From JACCQS01 sp963766765 (GTDB lineage: Bacteria; Actinomycetota; Actinomycetes; Mycobacteriales; Geodermatophilaceae), in contig CAVYBR010000004.1 of the NCBI GenBank assembly GCA_963766765.1, forward strand, positions 62,001 to 126,000: a stretch of 64,000 nucleotides of DNA, given 5' to 3'. The position numbers and the translations under genes are program-made. Below the pieces are notes generated by a model, which was not told where the DNA came from, did not search any database, and saw nothing but the letters and a program-made list of their open reading frames with translations. Shown here one piece after another: positions 62,458 to 64,000 of this stretch. Numbering within the stretch: position 1 is the first letter of the stretch; each line of letters begins with the position of its first letter.

Positions 62458-64000
62458 GCCTGCGGCGACGGCGGATGAGCAGGAAGGCGACAGCACCGAT
62501 CACTAGGACCGCCGCGGCCGCGCCACCGGCGATAAAGGCGATGTTGCCGACGCCGCGAGGGCGCGCGGTGAACTCCGGTGCGGGCTGACCGCTCACATCA
62601 GGAACGCTCAACACGCCGGTCGTCCCGTCGGCCAGCGCTATTTGATAAGTAGCCGATTCCCCCGGGGTGGCGTAGCCCTGATCCGTGCTGGAGAGAATCA
62701 CCCGGATCGAGTGGCCCTCCTCGAATCGGTGCGCCATCGCCGGCAAGACGATCGAAGTGGCCGGTGCCTGGTCCAACGAGCCTGGGAGATCGGTGAATCT
62801 GGCTGGAGCCACCAGGCTCTGGATCAGCGTTCCACTCCCGTCCGCCGCGATGTCGTACACCTTGCCGAAGACCACTGCTTCGCCCGAGGTGGAGGCGACC
62901 TGGATGTTGACGACCGGAGAACCGACGACGGTTAGGGCATCTACCAATGCTTCGCTCTCGAAGGTCGCGTTCTGCTCGGGTATCTCGGCAGGAAGTGGGC
63001 GACGCTCACCACTCTGGGACGAGACACCTGGCGGCAAGGATGAAACGGCGCCAGGGGTGCCCCCCGCGGGATAATCGAGCTCCTGAGCCTCCCCGCTGAT
63101 AGGAACCTCCAGGCGGGTGGTTGCGGCACCACCGAGGCCGGGGTAGGCAGCAACCGTCTTGATCTCACCCTCGGTGGGACCCGCGAGCGCCTGCTCGGCG
63201 ATCTCTGTGTAGTCGAAGCTCGTGCCCGGGTCCGTGCCGTTCCCTCGGAGATGGAAGTCGAACCACTGGGTGTTCAATGCGTCGAGCATCGCCCCTTCGG
63301 TCTGGTTACTGCGCAGCGCACCGTGACCTCCGGTCACCCAGACAAGCTTCACGGGGGCGCCATTCGCCGCGATCCCGCGGGCGTTTGCATCAGCCTCGGC
63401 CAACGAGAAGAGCTTGTCGCCCTCTCCCTGGGTCAGCAGCGTCGGCACTCGAATCCGGTCGATTACCGAAGCGGGACTGGATCGCTCGAGAAGGGCACGC
63501 ATCTCCTCGGTCAGCTGCCCCTCTCTGAGAACACCCTCGTAGGCCGTGCAGTACTCAGGGCGCAGGCCACCGCATGCGCCGCCGGAGCCCCCGTTACCGC
63601 TCCCGCCGTTCTCGTTGTCGCCGCCGCTCTCGTCGAGCGCGCCGCCTTCGAAGAAGAATTGGCCCCAGAGCTTCTTGAACGCTCCATCGCCTGAGTTCTC
63701 CGCCGGAGCAGCCGGCGTCTCGGCTGCGGGGGCCCCCGCAGCATCGGGAAACAGGGAGTTGACCAAGCTGTTCCAAGTCCGCGAGGCGGCAATCACGTCG
63801 ACACGTTCGTCGTAGGCGGCGGTCAGAAGGGCCACGCCGCCGGCGTAGGAACCACCGAGGATGCCGACCCTGGGATCGCCCGGAGCATCACTCAAGACCT
63901 CCGGTCGCTCACTGAGCATGTTGATCAGCTCCCGCGCGTCGGCAATCTCGTAGTCGGGTGAGTCAATGCTGATCTCTCCGGTGCTCTGGCCGAAGCCGCG
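62435..64000 (-). CDS. CocE/NonD-family alpha/beta hydrolase, 5' end outside the window
   Basis: The frame is open to the window edge. It starts in RGFGQSTGEISIDSPDYEIA and has the nucleophile elbow VGILGGSYAGGVALLTAAYD, the acid region PTLLTQGEGDKLFSLAEADA and the base VTGGHGALRSNQTEGAM. The C-terminal PepX_C-type jelly-roll (ATSIVLPAMAHRFEEGHSIR) is followed by a membrane helix AFIAGGAAAAVLVIGAVAFL and a basic tail, so it is anchored on the outer face. It may be an X-Pro-dipeptidase-type peptidase or an acyl esterase; the sequence does not decide. Confidence 0.87.
   Translation of the reverse strand, partial: RGFGQSTGEISIDSPDYEIADARELINMLSERPEVLSDAPGDPRVGILGGSYAGGVALLTAAYDERVDVIAASRTWNSLVNSLFPDAAGAPAAETPAAPAENSGDGAFKKLWGQFFFEGGALDESGGDNENGGSGNGGSGGACGGLRPEYCTAYEGVLREGQLTEEMRALLERSSPASVIDRIRVPTLLTQGEGDKLFSLAEADANARGIAANGAPVKLVWVTGGHGALRSNQTEGAMLDALNTQWFDFHLRGNGTDPGTSFDYTEIAEQALAGPTEGEIKTVAAYPGLGGAATTRLEVPISGEAQELDYPAGGTPGAVSSLPPGVSSQSGERRPLPAEIPEQNATFESEALVDALTVVGSPVVNIQVASTSGEAVVFGKVYDIAADGSGTLIQSLVAPARFTDLPGSLDQAPATSIVLPAMAHRFEEGHSIRVILSSTDQGYATPGESATYQIALADGTTGVLSVPDVSGQPAPEFTARPRGVGNIAFIAGGAAAAVLVIGAVAFLLIRRRRRHARPTRW

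Overview
The window is 64 kb of GC-rich actinobacterial chromosome. Evidence for this is the gene order argS-lysA-hom-thrC-thrB-rho-rpmE-prfA, a WhiB1-type regulator beside a PdtaS-type kinase, a SigH/RshA pair, an E2-E1 fusion 2-oxoglutarate enzyme (Kgd), a nickel superoxide dismutase, frequent GTG starts and many 4-nt ATGA/GTGA gene overlaps. No rRNA, CRISPR array, transposase or phage gene was seen. There is one tRNA, Arg with anticodon CCG.

Layout. 1-9,409 (minus strand): argS, lysA, hom, thrC, thrB, then rho, rpmE and the 5' end of prfA. 9,579-18,200: a DUF3105/DUF305 membrane pair, a PlsC-like acyltransferase, the tRNA, a SpoU-family methyltransferase, a class III adenylyl cyclase, a universal stress protein, an ABC exporter and a two-domain GNAT. 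18,270-22,281: kgd, heavily frameshifted. 22,303-28,525: lipoprotein, malic enzyme, sodX/sodN, the phosphatidylethanolamine pair psd/pssA, an SSAT-like GNAT and a diacylglycerol-kinase-family enzyme. 28,770-33,740: whiB1, pdtaS, GNAT, a stand-alone biotin carrier protein, a shortened biotin-carboxylase homologue without its catalytic residues, a 69-bp tandem repeat, rshA and sigH. 33,917-40,816: a one-carbon block with two core-MetE proteins, a TetR regulator, an alpha/beta hydrolase, an unusual SAM methyltransferase, MetF and a MetV-like cysteine-rich protein. 40,850-46,819: fused spermidine-synthase-like protein, SRAP, aroA, rsgA, hisN and a cupin. 46,828-51,135: three paralogous secreted SGNH/Ig-like proteins, the middle one a real pseudogene. 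51,283-64,000: a sulfated-polysaccharide cluster with two GT4 glycosyltransferases, three sulfotransferases, a tyrosine autokinase, an OafA-type acyltransferase, a Wzy-like protein and a partial CocE-type hydrolase.

How it fits together. The 28.8-46.3 kb part resembles the mycobacterial whiB1-pdtaS-TB7.3-rshA-sigH ... SRAP-aroA-rsgA neighbourhood, with the one-carbon block lying inside it. The most original features are the biotin carrier plus inactive-looking biotin carboxylase downstream of sigH/rshA, the metV-metF-methyltransferase-core-metE operon, the tandem repeat that copies the end of rshA, and a SigH promoter placed almost at the GTG of a long SigH isoform.

Sequence quality. Frame breaks are concentrated in three patches (about 0.1-2.3, 19.9-22.2 and 36.8-39.0 kb) and hit essential genes (prfA, rpmE, rho). 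They look like local sequence error, not decay. The remainder is almost free of breaks, apart from the tetR C-terminus and the SGNH pseudogene.
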